This document shows positions 1 to 5,991 of a stretch of 6,903 bases of DNA, piece by piece; within the stretch, counting starts at the first letter, position 1, and every line of letters starts with the position of its first letter. The notes under the pieces are model-generated. The model had not been told where the DNA came from. It did no database searches and worked only from the letters and a program-made list of their open reading frames with translations. Origin of the DNA: a bacterium (lineage in GTDB: Bacteria > Ratteibacteria > UBA8468 > B48-G9 > DTJG01). The DNA lies in the NCBI GenBank assembly GCA_026418655.1, contig JAOAAW010000081.1, positions 1 to 6,903 of the forward strand, in the 5' to 3' direction. The translations under genes and the position numbers were made by a program.

Positions 1-966
1 GACCTAGGTGTTTTAAAAAATAAAACGATCGGTATTATCGGATATGGAAGTCAGGGCAGAGCACACGCACTAAATCTTAGAGATAGCGGATTAAATGTTG
101 TTGTTGCAGAGTTGAAAGGCACAAATAACTGGGCATTAGCAGAAAAGGATGGATTCAAGCCTATAAGCACTGCTGATCTTGTGAAACTGGCAGATGTTAT
201 GATGATGTTGACTCAGGATAATCTTCAACCAATGGTATATGAAAACGAAATTAAACCCAACCTCCAAGAAGGGAAAGCGCTTGGTTTTGCCCATGGTTTC
301 TCAATTGTGTACAGCCAGATTAAACCACCAGATTTCATTGATATATTTATGGTTGCACCCAAAGGACCAGGTGACCTTGTAAGAACACAATATTTAGAAG
401 GAAAAGGGGTACCATGTCTGGTTGCCGTGGAACAAAATTTTTCAGGAAATGCATTAAAAATTGCTCTAGCATATGCAAAAGGATTGGGTGGAACAAGATG
501 CGGTGTTGTACAAACCACATTTCAGGAAGAGACTGAAACTGATCTTTTCGGTGAACAGGTAGTTCTGTGCGGCGGTGTTACTGAACTTATCAAGGCATCT
601 TTTGAAACCCTTGTTGAAGCCGGTTATCAACCTGAAATCGCTTATTATGAAACCTGCCATGAACTCAAATTGATCGTAGACCTCATCGTAGAAAGAGGCA
701 TTCAAGGCATGAGAAAAGTAATCAGTGATACCGCCGAATACGGAGATATGACGCGTGGTCCAAGGGTAATCAATGAATCAGTCCGTAAAGAGATGAAAAA
801 AATATTGACTGAGGTGCAGGATGGTACGTTTGCAAGAGAATGGATACTTGAAAACAGGGTAGGGAGGCCAGTATTCAATGCACTTGCAAAAAAAGCCGAA
901 AAACATTTAATAGAAGAAGTTGGTACCAAAATGCGAAACATGATGCCATGGCTAAAAAAGAAATAA
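1..966 (+). CDS. ilvC: Ketol-acid reductoisomerase, class I (5'-truncated)
   Basis: Second enzyme of valine/isoleucine synthesis: converts acetolactate or acetohydroxybutyrate to the dihydroxy acid, using Mg2+ and NAD(P)H in the cytoplasm. The frame is open from base 1, giving 321 visible residues, and alignment from memory to short class I enzymes suggests about ten N-terminal residues are missing. The Rossmann motif GYGSQG lies at about residues 14-19, followed by AHALNLRDSG. The catalytic histidine is in FAHGF (His98). The metal-binding acids lie in ETETDLFGEQ and in YETCHELKLIVDLI, and the substrate serine is in ISDTAEYGD. The C-terminus is the usual MMPWLKKK. The length and absence of a second knotted-domain copy make it class I (short form). 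Oddity: the beta2-alphaB cofactor loop reads AELKGTNNW (residues 36-44), without the usual Arg and Ser contacts for the NADPH 2'-phosphate. Identity is very secure; the cofactor is uncertain. Confidence 0.97.
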   Translation, partial: DLGVLKNKTIGIIGYGSQGRAHALNLRDSGLNVVVAELKGTNNWALAEKDGFKPISTADLVKLADVMMMLTQDNLQPMVYENEIKPNLQEGKALGFAHGFSIVYSQIKPPDFIDIFMVAPKGPGDLVRTQYLEGKGVPCLVAVEQNFSGNALKIALAYAKGLGGTRCGVVQTTFQEETETDLFGEQVVLCGGVTELIKASFETLVEAGYQPEIAYYETCHELKLIVDLIVERGIQGMRKVISDTAEYGDMTRGPRVINESVRKEMKKILTEVQDGTFAREWILENRVGRPVFNALAKKAEKHLIEEVGTKMRNMMPWLKKK

Positions 967-990
967 GATTTCAATGGATATCATGTATGA

Positions 991-998
991 AGGGAGGG
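991..998 (+). promoter_or_regulatory. Shine-Dalgarno of the MscS-related gene
   Basis: AGGGAGGG ends five bases before the ATG at 1004. A second in-frame-unrelated ATG begins at 1008, so this spacing supports 1004 as the start. The 37-nt gap after ilvC holds nothing else that I can recognise. Confidence 0.8.
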
Positions 999-1003
999 TT
1001 TAA

Positions 1004-1666
1004 ATGAATGATATATTGCTTACACCCACAAAAGAACTGATAAGCAAAATGGGTACAGTCATTTCCAAACTGATATTTGGTTTGTTGGTATTTATTGTAG
1101 GCTGGATTATAGCAAAGGTTTTCAAAATTCTTGCCACAAAATTTTTGAAGATGCTAAAAGTTGATAAACTGGTGGAAGATTCCGGTTTCAGAGAGATCCT
1201 TTTGCGAGGGCAGATAACAAAGGAACCATCTGAATTAATGGCTGGTGTTGTGTACTGGTTGTTGCTAATTGTTGTTGTGTTTCTTGCCATCAGCGTAGCA
1301 GGAGTACCGATTCCTTCCCAGATTATAGAAAATTTACTTTCCTTTATCCCTAAGATTATCATTGGTCTCATTCTCTTTGTTGCAGCATTGCTTGTTGGAA
1401 ACATAGTAGAAGGAGTAATAAATACTGCTGCAGGAAATGCAGGTATACAGCAAGCCCGCGTACTTGGTAAAACAGCCAAAGTTGTAATCATTGTTTTTGG
1501 AGTAGTTCTTGCTCTCGAGGAAATGGGAATAGGTGGAAATTTTGTAACCTCAGTTTTTAATATAATTCTGGCAAGTGGTGCTCTGGCCTTTGCTCTTGCT
1601 TTTGGCCTTGGTGCAAAAGATATTGTCAAAAACTGGCTGGAACAGTTTTTAACAAAAAAACCATGA
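1004..1666 (+). CDS. MscS-related multi-pass membrane protein (conserved TM-helix family)
   Basis: Integral inner-membrane protein of 220 residues with about five hydrophobic segments: roughly residues 20-40, 80-100, 114-136, 157-173 and 181-203. The last one, rich in Ala/Gly/Phe/Leu (GALAFALAFGLGAKDIVKNW, 192-211), resembles the pore-lining TM3 of MscS channels, where small residues pack and a short amphipathic helix follows. This matches the conserved TM-helix (CmpX-like) relatives of small-conductance mechanosensitive channels. The protein stops about nine residues after the pore-like segment, so the beta domain and cytoplasmic cage of true MscS are absent. The repeated pattern of helices separated by short polar stretches (for example 50-75 and 140-156) suggests internal duplication. 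The start is set by the Shine-Dalgarno at 991-998. It overlaps thpR by 4 nt (ATGA). A role in osmotic or envelope stress is plausible by family only; gating activity is not shown. Confidence 0.8.
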   Translation: MNDILLTPTKELISKMGTVISKLIFGLLVFIVGWIIAKVFKILATKFLKMLKVDKLVEDSGFREILLRGQITKEPSELMAGVVYWLLLIVVVFLAISVAGVPIPSQIIENLLSFIPKIIIGLILFVAALLVGNIVEGVINTAAGNAGIQQARVLGKTAKVVIIVFGVVLALEEMGIGGNFVTSVFNIILASGALAFALAFGLGAKDIVKNWLEQFLTKKP

Positions 1667-2217
1667 GAGTTTTTTCAGCTATAAAACTTGACAACGAAAT
1701 AATCAAAGAAATAAACAAACTTCTTCAATATCTTGAAAAATACAAAGGAATAATAAAAATAGTTCCTCCTGAAAATTTACATATAACACTGCGCTTTCTG
1801 GGCAATATCAACCAGGATGATTATAACAAATTTGTTAAAAGGCTTTATGAAGAATATTCAAAACTCAAATCTTTTTCAGTCACTATTCAAGGTATTGGAT
1901 TTTTCCCGGATAGAAATCGTATCAGAATAGTATGGGCGGGTGTTAATCATAATCAAGAACTTACAAAGGTTTATAACATAGCTGAACATGCAGCACGAGA
2001 AATCGGATTAGCCCCAGAAGATAGGTTCCAAGGGCACATCACAGTGGGAAGAATAAGGCAACACATTTCAGTAGCGAAATTAAAGGATGTTGAAGATAAA
2101 TTCAATAATTTCATCTGGGGTAAGATGGTTGTAGAAAAGGTTACAATTTTCGAATCAATCTTACATTCAGATGGACCAGAATATAAAGAATTAATTCACA
2201 TACAATTTGGGGGGTGA
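1663..2217 (+). CDS. thpR: RNA 2',3'-cyclic phosphodiesterase (LigT/ThpR, 2H family)
   Basis: Cytoplasmic 2H phosphoesterase that opens 2',3'-cyclic phosphate ends of RNA; E. coli ThpR/LigT also joins tRNA halves in vitro. The 184-residue length is typical. Both signature HxTx motifs are present: His40-Ile-Thr42 in NLHITLRFLGN and His125-Ile-Thr127 in FQGHITVGRIR, placed as expected for the two lobes. The N-terminus MRVFSAIKL is the usual first strand, which supports the start. The ATG overlaps the preceding stop as ATGA and no clear Shine-Dalgarno lies upstream (the region is A-rich), so translation probably depends on ribosomes finishing the membrane-protein gene. It lies directly before recA, a neighbour pair seen in many bacteria. 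Its cellular role in bacteria is generally not well defined. Family assignment is secure. Confidence 0.94.
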   Translation: MRVFSAIKLDNEIIKEINKLLQYLEKYKGIIKIVPPENLHITLRFLGNINQDDYNKFVKRLYEEYSKLKSFSVTIQGIGFFPDRNRIRIVWAGVNHNQELTKVYNIAEHAAREIGLAPEDRFQGHITVGRIRQHISVAKLKDVEDKFNNFIWGKMVVEKVTIFESILHSDGPEYKELIHIQFGG

Positions 2218-2218
2218 T
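2209..2218 (+). promoter_or_regulatory. Extended Shine-Dalgarno of recA overlapping the thpR stop
   Basis: GGGGGGTGAT is nearly fully complementary to the 16S rRNA 3' end (ideal GGAGGTGAT), with one A replaced by G that can still pair as G-U. It runs through the thpR TGA (2215-2217) and ends four bases before the ATG at 2223. This decides the recA start: the GTG at 2214 in the same frame lies inside the ribosome-binding site. Confidence 0.85.
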
Positions 2219-2222
2219 AAAA

Positions 2223-3251
2223 ATGGATAAAAACAAAGCGCTTTCTATGGCAATAGAACAGATCGAAAAAAGCTTCGGAAAGGGTTCAATAATGAAACTT
2301 GGTGAAAAAAAGCGTCTCGAGGTTGATGTTATTCCAACAGGAGCAATTGGACTGGATATTGCTCTTGGGGTTGGAGGAATACCGAGAGGAAGAATCACCG
2401 AAATATTTGGTCAGGAATCATCAGGAAAAACAACTCTTGCCTTACAGGTAATTGCTGAAGCTCAGAAAAGTGGTGGTACAGCTGCATTCATTGATGCAGA
2501 ACATGCCTTAAATCCACATTATGCTCAAAAGCTCGGAGTTAATCTCGATGAACTCCTGATAAGCCAGCCAGATACTGGAGAGCAAGCACTTGAGATCGCT
2601 GAATCATTGATACGAAGCAATGCAATTGATGTTGTTGTTATAGATTCAGTTGCGGCTCTGGTACCAAGAGCGGAACTTGAGGGAGAAATGGGTGATTCAG
2701 TCATGGGTCTCCAGGCCAGATTAATGTCTCAGGCACTTCGAAAACTGACCGGTTATATCAGTAAATCTCAAACCGCTGCAATTTTCATAAATCAAGTCCG
2801 AGAAAAAATAGGCGTATTTTTTGGCAATCCAGAAACAACACCGGGTGGCAGAGCTCTTAAATTTTATTCATCTGTCAGGCTCGAAGTAAGAAGGATAGAA
2901 AATTTGAAGACAAGTCAAGGAGAAATGTATGGAATCAGGGTAAAAACAAAAGTGGTGAAGAACAAAGTGGCGCCACCTTTTAAGGAAACTGAAATTGATA
3001 TCCTTTTTGACTCAGGTGTATCCAAAGAAGGTTCTGCACTGGATGCCGGTATCGCATTATCCCTAATAGAAAAAAAAGGAACTCATTTTTATTTCGAAGA
3101 AAAATCAATAGGGCATGGTAAAGAATCTGCCATTAAGTTTTTGAAAGAAAATCCTGATATCTTTGAGCAGATAATAAAACAAATAAAGCAAAAAGCCGGA
3201 ATAGAAAGTGGAGACATACAAAAATCTCCAGGGAAAGAAAAAGCAAGATAA
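2223..3251 (+). CDS. recA: Recombinase RecA
   Basis: Cytoplasmic ATP-dependent recombinase that forms filaments on single-stranded DNA, exchanges strands and, where LexA exists, triggers its self-cleavage. It has 342 residues, close to the usual 340-355. The N-terminal helix (about 1-30) is followed by the ATPase core: Walker A GQESSGKTT at 63-71 (Lys69), catalytic Glu93 in FIDAEHAL, and Walker B VVVIDS. DNA-binding loop L1 lies in EGEMGDSVMGLQAR and loop L2 in FGNPETTPGGRALKFY, followed by the C-terminal domain. Two oddities: the near-universal Pro of GPESSGKT is Gln64, and the C-terminal tail is net basic (ends SPGKEKAR) where many RecAs have an acidic, self-inhibiting tail. No SOS box (CTGT-N8-ACAG or GAAC-N4-GTTC type) is visible upstream. 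It starts 5 nt after the thpR stop, so probably cotranscribed. recX lies 2.7 kb downstream rather than adjacent. Identity is certain. Confidence 0.98.
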   Translation: MDKNKALSMAIEQIEKSFGKGSIMKLGEKKRLEVDVIPTGAIGLDIALGVGGIPRGRITEIFGQESSGKTTLALQVIAEAQKSGGTAAFIDAEHALNPHYAQKLGVNLDELLISQPDTGEQALEIAESLIRSNAIDVVVIDSVAALVPRAELEGEMGDSVMGLQARLMSQALRKLTGYISKSQTAAIFINQVREKIGVFFGNPETTPGGRALKFYSSVRLEVRRIENLKTSQGEMYGIRVKTKVVKNKVAPPFKETEIDILFDSGVSKEGSALDAGIALSLIEKKGTHFYFEEKSIGHGKESAIKFLKENPDIFEQIIKQIKQKAGIESGDIQKSPGKEKAR

Positions 3252-3255
3252 CCAC

Positions 3256-3264
3256 AGGAGGAGG
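3256..3264 (+). promoter_or_regulatory. Shine-Dalgarno of the Gfo/Idh/MocA gene
   Basis: AGGAGGAGG lies in the 16-nt gap after recA, with its first AGGAGG six bases before the ATG at 3268. It rules out the longer open frame starting at ATG 3208 inside recA, whose first 20 codons would be a Lys/Arg/Gln-rich extension unlike any Gfo/Idh/MocA N-terminus. Confidence 0.85.
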
Positions 3265-3267
3265 AAA

Positions 3268-4446
3268 ATGGAAAAAAGGAAGATAAATATCGGGTTAATC
3301 GGTTATAAGTTTATGGGAAAGGCACACTCACACGCCTACAGGGATGTTTCTCTGTTTTTCAATTTACCCCTTGTTCCGGTTATGAAAATCATATGTGGAA
3401 GACATGATGTACCGTTATCAATGGCCCAGCAACAGTTTGGCTGGGAAGAAAGAACGACAGATTGGAAGAAGGTCATTAACAGAGATGATATTGATATTGT
3501 TGACATCACAACTCCACCTGATCAACACAAGAACATTGCGGTTGCTTCAGCCAAAGCTGGAAAATTTGTTTTCTGTGAAAAACCACTTGCTGTTTCTCTA
3601 AAGGATGCCTATGAAATGCTTGAGGCGGCGGAAAAATACAAAGTCAAACACGCCATTTGTTTCAATTACAGAAAACTTCCTGCGGTTGGACTGGCAAAAA
3701 AGTTAATAGATGAAGGTAAAATTGGGAAAATTTATCATGTCAGAGCGGTTTATTTACAAGACTGGATACTCGATCCAGAATTTCCACTTGTATGGCGATT
3801 GAAGAAAAAAATAGCGGGTTCTGGAGCACATGGGGATTTAAATGCGCATCTAATTGATATGACAAGGTATCTTGTCGGTGAGTTTTCTGAAGTTATAGGC
3901 TTAAGTGAAACATTTATCAAAGAAAGACCGCTCCTGATAGAAAAAGACGACTTAAATACAGGTCTTGTGGTAACAGAAAAATCAAAAGAAAAAGGAAAGG
4001 TCGATGTTGATGATGCCACAATATTTCTTGCAAGATTTCAAAATGGTGCCATAGGCTCGTTTGAAGCAACACGATTCGCACCGGGAAGGAAAAACGGGCA
4101 GAGATGGGAAATAAATGGAAGTAAGGGAAGTATCGTGTTTAATCTTGAAAGACTTAATGAACTTGAATATTATTCTGTTGATGACCCATCGTGCGTTCAG
4201 GGATTTCGCACCATAATAGCAACTGATCCCTCTCATCCCTATGCTGCAAATTGGTGGCCAGCAGGTCATATCATTGGTTACGGCGACTCATTTGTAAATA
4301 TGGTGGCAGATATTCTAAACTGCATTGAAAAAGATAAAATGCCAGAACCAAATTTTGTTGATGGTGTGAAATGTCAGGAAATTCTTAATGCGGTGGAGGA
4401 ATCCATCAGGCAGAAAAAATGGGTAAAAATTAAATCAAGGGTCTAA
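3268..4446 (+). CDS. Gfo/Idh/MocA-family oxidoreductase, levoglucosan-dehydrogenase-like
   Basis: Predicted cytoplasmic NAD(P)-dependent dehydrogenase of 392 residues acting on a sugar or polyol. The N-terminal Rossmann domain has GLIGYKFMGKAHSHAY (9-24); the family lysine is Lys105 in CEKPL; the second half carries SGAHGDLNAHLID (185-197), whose Asp190 and His194 are the expected catalytic pair, and an alpha/beta C-terminal domain. From memory the whole chain follows levoglucosan dehydrogenase (FMGKAHS, YLQDW, WR-K--AGSGA-GD, GRYLVGEFS-like and VDVDD segments), which oxidises the 3-OH of levoglucosan with NAD+. Substrate assignment within this superfamily is unreliable, so only the clade is suggested. 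Oddity: the usual GGGFMG is GYKFMG here. It sits between recA and degP with no other sugar genes in view, so the context does not reveal a substrate. Family call is strong, specificity weak. Confidence 0.9.
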   Translation: MEKRKINIGLIGYKFMGKAHSHAYRDVSLFFNLPLVPVMKIICGRHDVPLSMAQQQFGWEERTTDWKKVINRDDIDIVDITTPPDQHKNIAVASAKAGKFVFCEKPLAVSLKDAYEMLEAAEKYKVKHAICFNYRKLPAVGLAKKLIDEGKIGKIYHVRAVYLQDWILDPEFPLVWRLKKKIAGSGAHGDLNAHLIDMTRYLVGEFSEVIGLSETFIKERPLLIEKDDLNTGLVVTEKSKEKGKVDVDDATIFLARFQNGAIGSFEATRFAPGRKNGQRWEINGSKGSIVFNLERLNELEYYSVDDPSCVQGFRTIIATDPSHPYAANWWPAGHIIGYGDSFVNMVADILNCIEKDKMPEPNFVDGVKCQEILNAVEESIRQKKWVKIKSRV

Positions 4447-4447
4447 A

Positions 4448-4493
4448 CCTCCCTCATCAATCGTGCATCTAAAAAATTGAAAAAAAGAGGAGG
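4448..4493 (+). promoter_or_regulatory. Possible hairpin masking the degP Shine-Dalgarno
   Basis: In the 54-nt gap before degP, CCTCCCTC (4448-4455) can pair with the Shine-Dalgarno GAGGAGG (4487-4493), giving seven base pairs with one bulged C. Inside it, TCAAT (4457-4461) can pair with ATTGA (4476-4480), leaving a 14-nt loop. If formed in the mRNA, this would hide the ribosome-binding site. The pairing is seen in the sequence; a regulatory role, such as temperature sensing or coupling to translation of the upstream gene, is inferred. Confidence 0.4.
4487..4493 (+). promoter_or_regulatory. Shine-Dalgarno of degP
   Basis: GAGGAGG ends seven bases before the ATG at 4501. It favours this ATG over the in-frame TTG at 4477, which lies upstream of the ribosome-binding site and would add only eight polar residues before the hydrophobic anchor. 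Confidence 0.85.
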
Positions 4494-4500
4494 CCATACC

Positions 4501-5991
4501 ATGGAAGCAAAAAAATTTATTACGTTAGGGATAATCGGGGGGATTATTGGTGGCTGCTTCGCATTCGGAGCGATCTATGGAATAACAAAGCAACATAACG
4601 TAATTCAACAGACAGGTAAACCCTTACAATTAGTCGATACATCTGGTGCATACGCCTTACAAAATGCATTTGTCCAGGTGGTAAAGATGGTCAAGCCTGC
4701 TGTAGTTATGATTACAACAGAAAAAACTGTAACATATAGATACTGGAATCCTTTTGAAGATGACTTCTTTGACAGGTTCTTTGAAGATTTTGGTGTTCCG
4801 CGTTTCAGACAACAGCAACCAAAAACATATAAGAAGAAACAGGAAGGTCTTGGTTCTGGATTTATCGTTGATGAGGAAGGCTATATACTGACAAACAATC
4901 ATGTCATCCAGGGAGTTGATAAAATTCTTGTGAAACTTATGGATAGCGAAAGAAGATATGAAGCAAAAATTATAGGGACTGATCCAAGAACAGACCTAGC
5001 ACTCATTAAAATTGATGCTGGGAGAAGATTACCGACAGTTGTTCTGGGAGATTCTGAGGCTATTGAAATAGGTGAATGGGCAATTGCTATTGGGAATCCG
5101 ATGGGCCTTGAGGAAACTGTTACTATCGGTGTTATAAGCGCCAAAGGAAGGAGCGTTTTAGGGACAAGTCCATATGAAGATTTTATTCAAACAGACGCCG
5201 CTATCAATCCAGGTAATTCAGGTGGTCCACTTGTAAATATAAAGGGCGAGGTTATAGGTATTAATACGGCAATTATCGCTCCATATATGGCACAAAATAT
5301 TGGATTTGCGATACCAATAAATTTAGCAAAAAAGGTCTTTAAAGAACTAAAGTCCAAAGGCAAAGTCACAAGGGGATTCTTAGGTGTATATCTTCAGCCC
5401 CTCACTGAGGAATTGGCATCATCTTTTGGTTTAAAAGAGACAAAAGGTGCACTTGTGTCAGATGTTATACCAGATACGCCGGCAGAAAAGGCCGGGCTAA
5501 AACCAGGAGACATTATACTTGAATTTAATGGCAAACCCGTTTCGGACGTAAAAGATCTTCAACAAAAGGTTGCTGATGCAAATGTAGGTGACAATGCAGT
5601 TCTCGGGATATGGAGAGAAAAAAAGAAAATCACGGTTCCAATAAAAATAGCTGAAAGGCCAGAAGAAGAAGCTATTGCCAAAGTCGGAACAGAATCGATG
5701 GAAAAATACTGGAGAGGTCTCAAGGTTGGCGATATTACCGAAGAAATACGAATCCGATACAATATCCCTGCAGGAATAAAAGGTGTTATCGTAATAGAGG
5801 TTGAACAAGGTTCTCCAGCCGATGAGTGTGAAATAACACCCGGAACTTTAATAAGGAAGATTAACGACATATCAATCTCTAGCGTAAAGGAGTTTCAAAC
5901 AACGATAAATAAAATTGATAAAAAGTCCTCTGTTACTCTATGGATACAACAGGCAGGAAAAAACCGGTTCTGTGTCCTTAAAGGTGAATAA
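4501..5991 (+). CDS. degP: DegP/HtrA-family serine protease (Do type, two PDZ domains)
   Basis: Envelope protease/chaperone that degrades or holds misfolded periplasmic proteins. It has 496 residues. The N-terminus is MEAKK followed by a hydrophobic stretch (about 6-28), acting as signal peptide or membrane anchor. An aromatic/acidic segment (NPFEDDFFDRFFEDFG, 83-98) matches the LA-loop region of DegP. The trypsin-like domain carries the full triad: His134 in TNNHV, Asp165 in RTDLALIKI and Ser240 in NPGNSGGP. PDZ1 covers about 292-385 (GFLGV, then SDVIPDTPAEKAGLKPGD) and PDZ2 about 405-494. PDZ2 is divergent: its usual AGL-PGD segment reads ECEITPGT. Cys19 lies in a lipobox-like context (IIGGC), so a lipid anchor is possible. 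The gene follows the oxidoreductase by 54 nt and overlaps recX by 8 nt. The symbol is family-level; DegQ or another HtrA paralogue cannot be separated by eye. Confidence 0.94.
   Translation: MEAKKFITLGIIGGIIGGCFAFGAIYGITKQHNVIQQTGKPLQLVDTSGAYALQNAFVQVVKMVKPAVVMITTEKTVTYRYWNPFEDDFFDRFFEDFGVPRFRQQQPKTYKKKQEGLGSGFIVDEEGYILTNNHVIQGVDKILVKLMDSERRYEAKIIGTDPRTDLALIKIDAGRRLPTVVLGDSEAIEIGEWAIAIGNPMGLEETVTIGVISAKGRSVLGTSPYEDFIQTDAAINPGNSGGPLVNIKGEVIGINTAIIAPYMAQNIGFAIPINLAKKVFKELKSKGKVTRGFLGVYLQPLTEELASSFGLKETKGALVSDVIPDTPAEKAGLKPGDIILEFNGKPVSDVKDLQQKVADANVGDNAVLGIWREKKKITVPIKIAERPEEEAIAKVGTESMEKYWRGLKVGDITEEIRIRYNIPAGIKGVIVIEVEQGSPADECEITPGTLIRKINDISISSVKEFQTTINKIDKKSSVTLWIQQAGKNRFCVLKGE

Noticed and set aside
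1000..1629. A 209-codon open frame on the - strand opposite the membrane-protein gene.
   Set aside because: It is the antisense shadow of a hydrophobic gene: low-complexity Ser/Thr/Ile/Pro/Arg-rich product, no recognisable domain, and the + strand gene has a good ribosome-binding site and family match.
2214..2222. GTG at 2214 as the recA start (three extra codons).
   Set aside because: It lies inside the strong Shine-Dalgarno that serves ATG 2223, and has no ribosome-binding site of its own.
2020..2222. A LexA/SOS operator in front of recA.
   Set aside because: I found neither CTGT-N8-ACAG nor GAAC-N4-GTTC type boxes in the 200 bases upstream. The real promoter may lie further up or follow another consensus.
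3070..3077. Runs of seven or eight A in recA (3070-3077), at the end of the membrane gene (1654-1660) and in alaS (6451-6458) as programmed slippage sites.
   Set aside because: Such runs are expected in AT-rich Lys codons, all three frames continue correctly through them, and no alternative product of interest results.
3208..3267. ATG at 3208 as start of the oxidoreductase, overlapping recA by 44 nt.
   Set aside because: The added residues are basic and polar with no family match, and AGGAGGAGG is placed for ATG 3268.
4447..4500. A rho-independent terminator after the oxidoreductase, using the CCTCC/GGAGG pairing.
   Set aside because: The stem is followed by CCATACC and the degP start rather than a T-run, so a translation-masking hairpin is the better reading.
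5915..5983. Upstream start for recX at 5915, overlapping degP by 77 nt.
   Set aside because: The extra residues do not resemble RecX N-termini; the fold begins just after GTG 5984. GTG 5972 remains possible.
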